From NCBI GenBank assembly GCA_026389055.1, contig JAPLIO010000028.1, forward strand, positions 1 to 5,420: DNA of 5,420 nucleotides, written 5' to 3'. Source of the stretch: Candidatus Melainabacteria bacterium (GTDB lineage Bacteria; Cyanobacteriota; Vampirovibrionia; Vampirovibrionales; JAJTHC01). The notes under the pieces are model-generated. The model was not told the DNA's origin, ran no database searches, and saw nothing but the letters and a program-made list of their open reading frames with translations. This document shows positions 5,261 through 5,420 of the stretch, in pieces (within the stretch, counting starts at the first letter, position 1; every line of letters begins with the position of its first letter). A program made the position numbers and the translations under genes.

Positions 5261-5281
5261 AAGGGGGCTCCACGCCCCCTT
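5261..5281. terminator. Second GC-rich hairpin, adjacent to the first
   Basis: AAGGGGGC (5261-5268) pairs perfectly with GCCCCCTT (5274-5281) around TCCAC. An A6 run follows on the plus strand and no T-run follows on either strand, so standard termination is not supported. Its G-tract can also pair with the CCCCC at 5248-5252, making alternative folds possible. A weaker CCCT/AGGG stem lies just beyond, at 5289-5300. Confidence 0.35.
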
Positions 5282-5383
5282 AAAAAACCCCTCTCAAGGG
5301 TCGACTTATTTACACGCACGTTGAAAACAGGCTTGGGCGGAAAGTGATAAGAGGCTACGGAAAAAGGTTTAGTGGGATGGGAT

Positions 5384-5420
5384 AATGAGGCACGAGGAAC
5401 GGAATTAGGGCGTTTACACC
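5384..5420 (+). repeat. Possible partial, degraded copy of the palindromic element at the window edge
   Basis: AATGAGG (5384-5390), then GAGGAACGGA (5394-5403), then a GAATT-like and CGT-TACA-like stretch resemble the minus strand of 1900-1867. Order is the same and GAGGAACGGA is an exact 10-nt match. The later part has several mismatches. The match runs off the window, so its extent is unknown. The rest of 5161-5420, apart from the hairpins, shows no convincing gene. Confidence 0.3.

Noticed and set aside
5098..5319. 73-residue minus-strand frame over the hairpin region
   Set aside because: It runs through the GC-rich stems and the 3' end of the second speD-like gene, has low-complexity composition, and shows no ribosome binding site or family resemblance.
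1..5420. CRISPR array, tRNA or rRNA genes
   Set aside because: No regularly spaced direct repeats, cloverleaf-like segments or rRNA motifs were seen on either strand.

Overview
The window suggests a Gram-negative bacterium of moderate-to-low GC. It carries a stand-alone ADP-heptose (LPS inner core) nucleotidyltransferase and a lipobox-bearing parvulin chaperone. I cannot fix the phylum from this sequence; a split RfaE2, rather than the fused enterobacterial HldE, argues against an enteric-type organism.

Layout. Positions 1-1750 (minus strand) hold a tight operon. It runs from a SurA/PrsA-like lipoprotein peptidyl-prolyl isomerase (1750-542), through rfaE2 (535-50), to the first codons of a third ORF that starts 2 nt after rfaE2 and leaves the window. 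The shared upstream region (1751-2031) holds a long imperfect palindrome (1793-1938) with 23-nt terminal arms. It is followed by a promoter-rich stretch facing the divergent xerC-type tyrosine recombinase gene (2032-3099, plus), whose catalytic residues are all present. Converging on xerC, 9 nt away, is a type II toxin-antitoxin pair on the minus strand: a RelE/ParE-superfamily toxin (3688-3419) overlapping its XRE antitoxin (3429-3109). A consensus-like promoter with a TGTAC operator-like palindrome precedes the pair.

Positions 3746-4107 are non-coding apart from a predicted promoter, a hairpin and a tiny upstream ORF in the leader of a polyamine locus. That locus (4108-5160, plus) carries two different SpeD-family pyruvoyl decarboxylases in tandem. 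The first is a canonical class 1b AdoMet decarboxylase with a Ser/Thr/Pro-rich N-terminal extension. The second is a divergent paralogue that keeps the Glu-Ser cleavage site and the His and Cys at identical spacing but has a remodelled substrate loop. The best hypothesis for something new here is that the second enzyme supplies the diamine (as an ornithine or arginine decarboxylase) while the first supplies decarboxylated AdoMet. No aminopropyltransferase is visible.

Positions 5161-5420 have no convincing gene. They hold two GC-rich hairpins built from alternating G and C tracts, then a short stretch resembling part of the 1793-1938 palindrome at the window edge.
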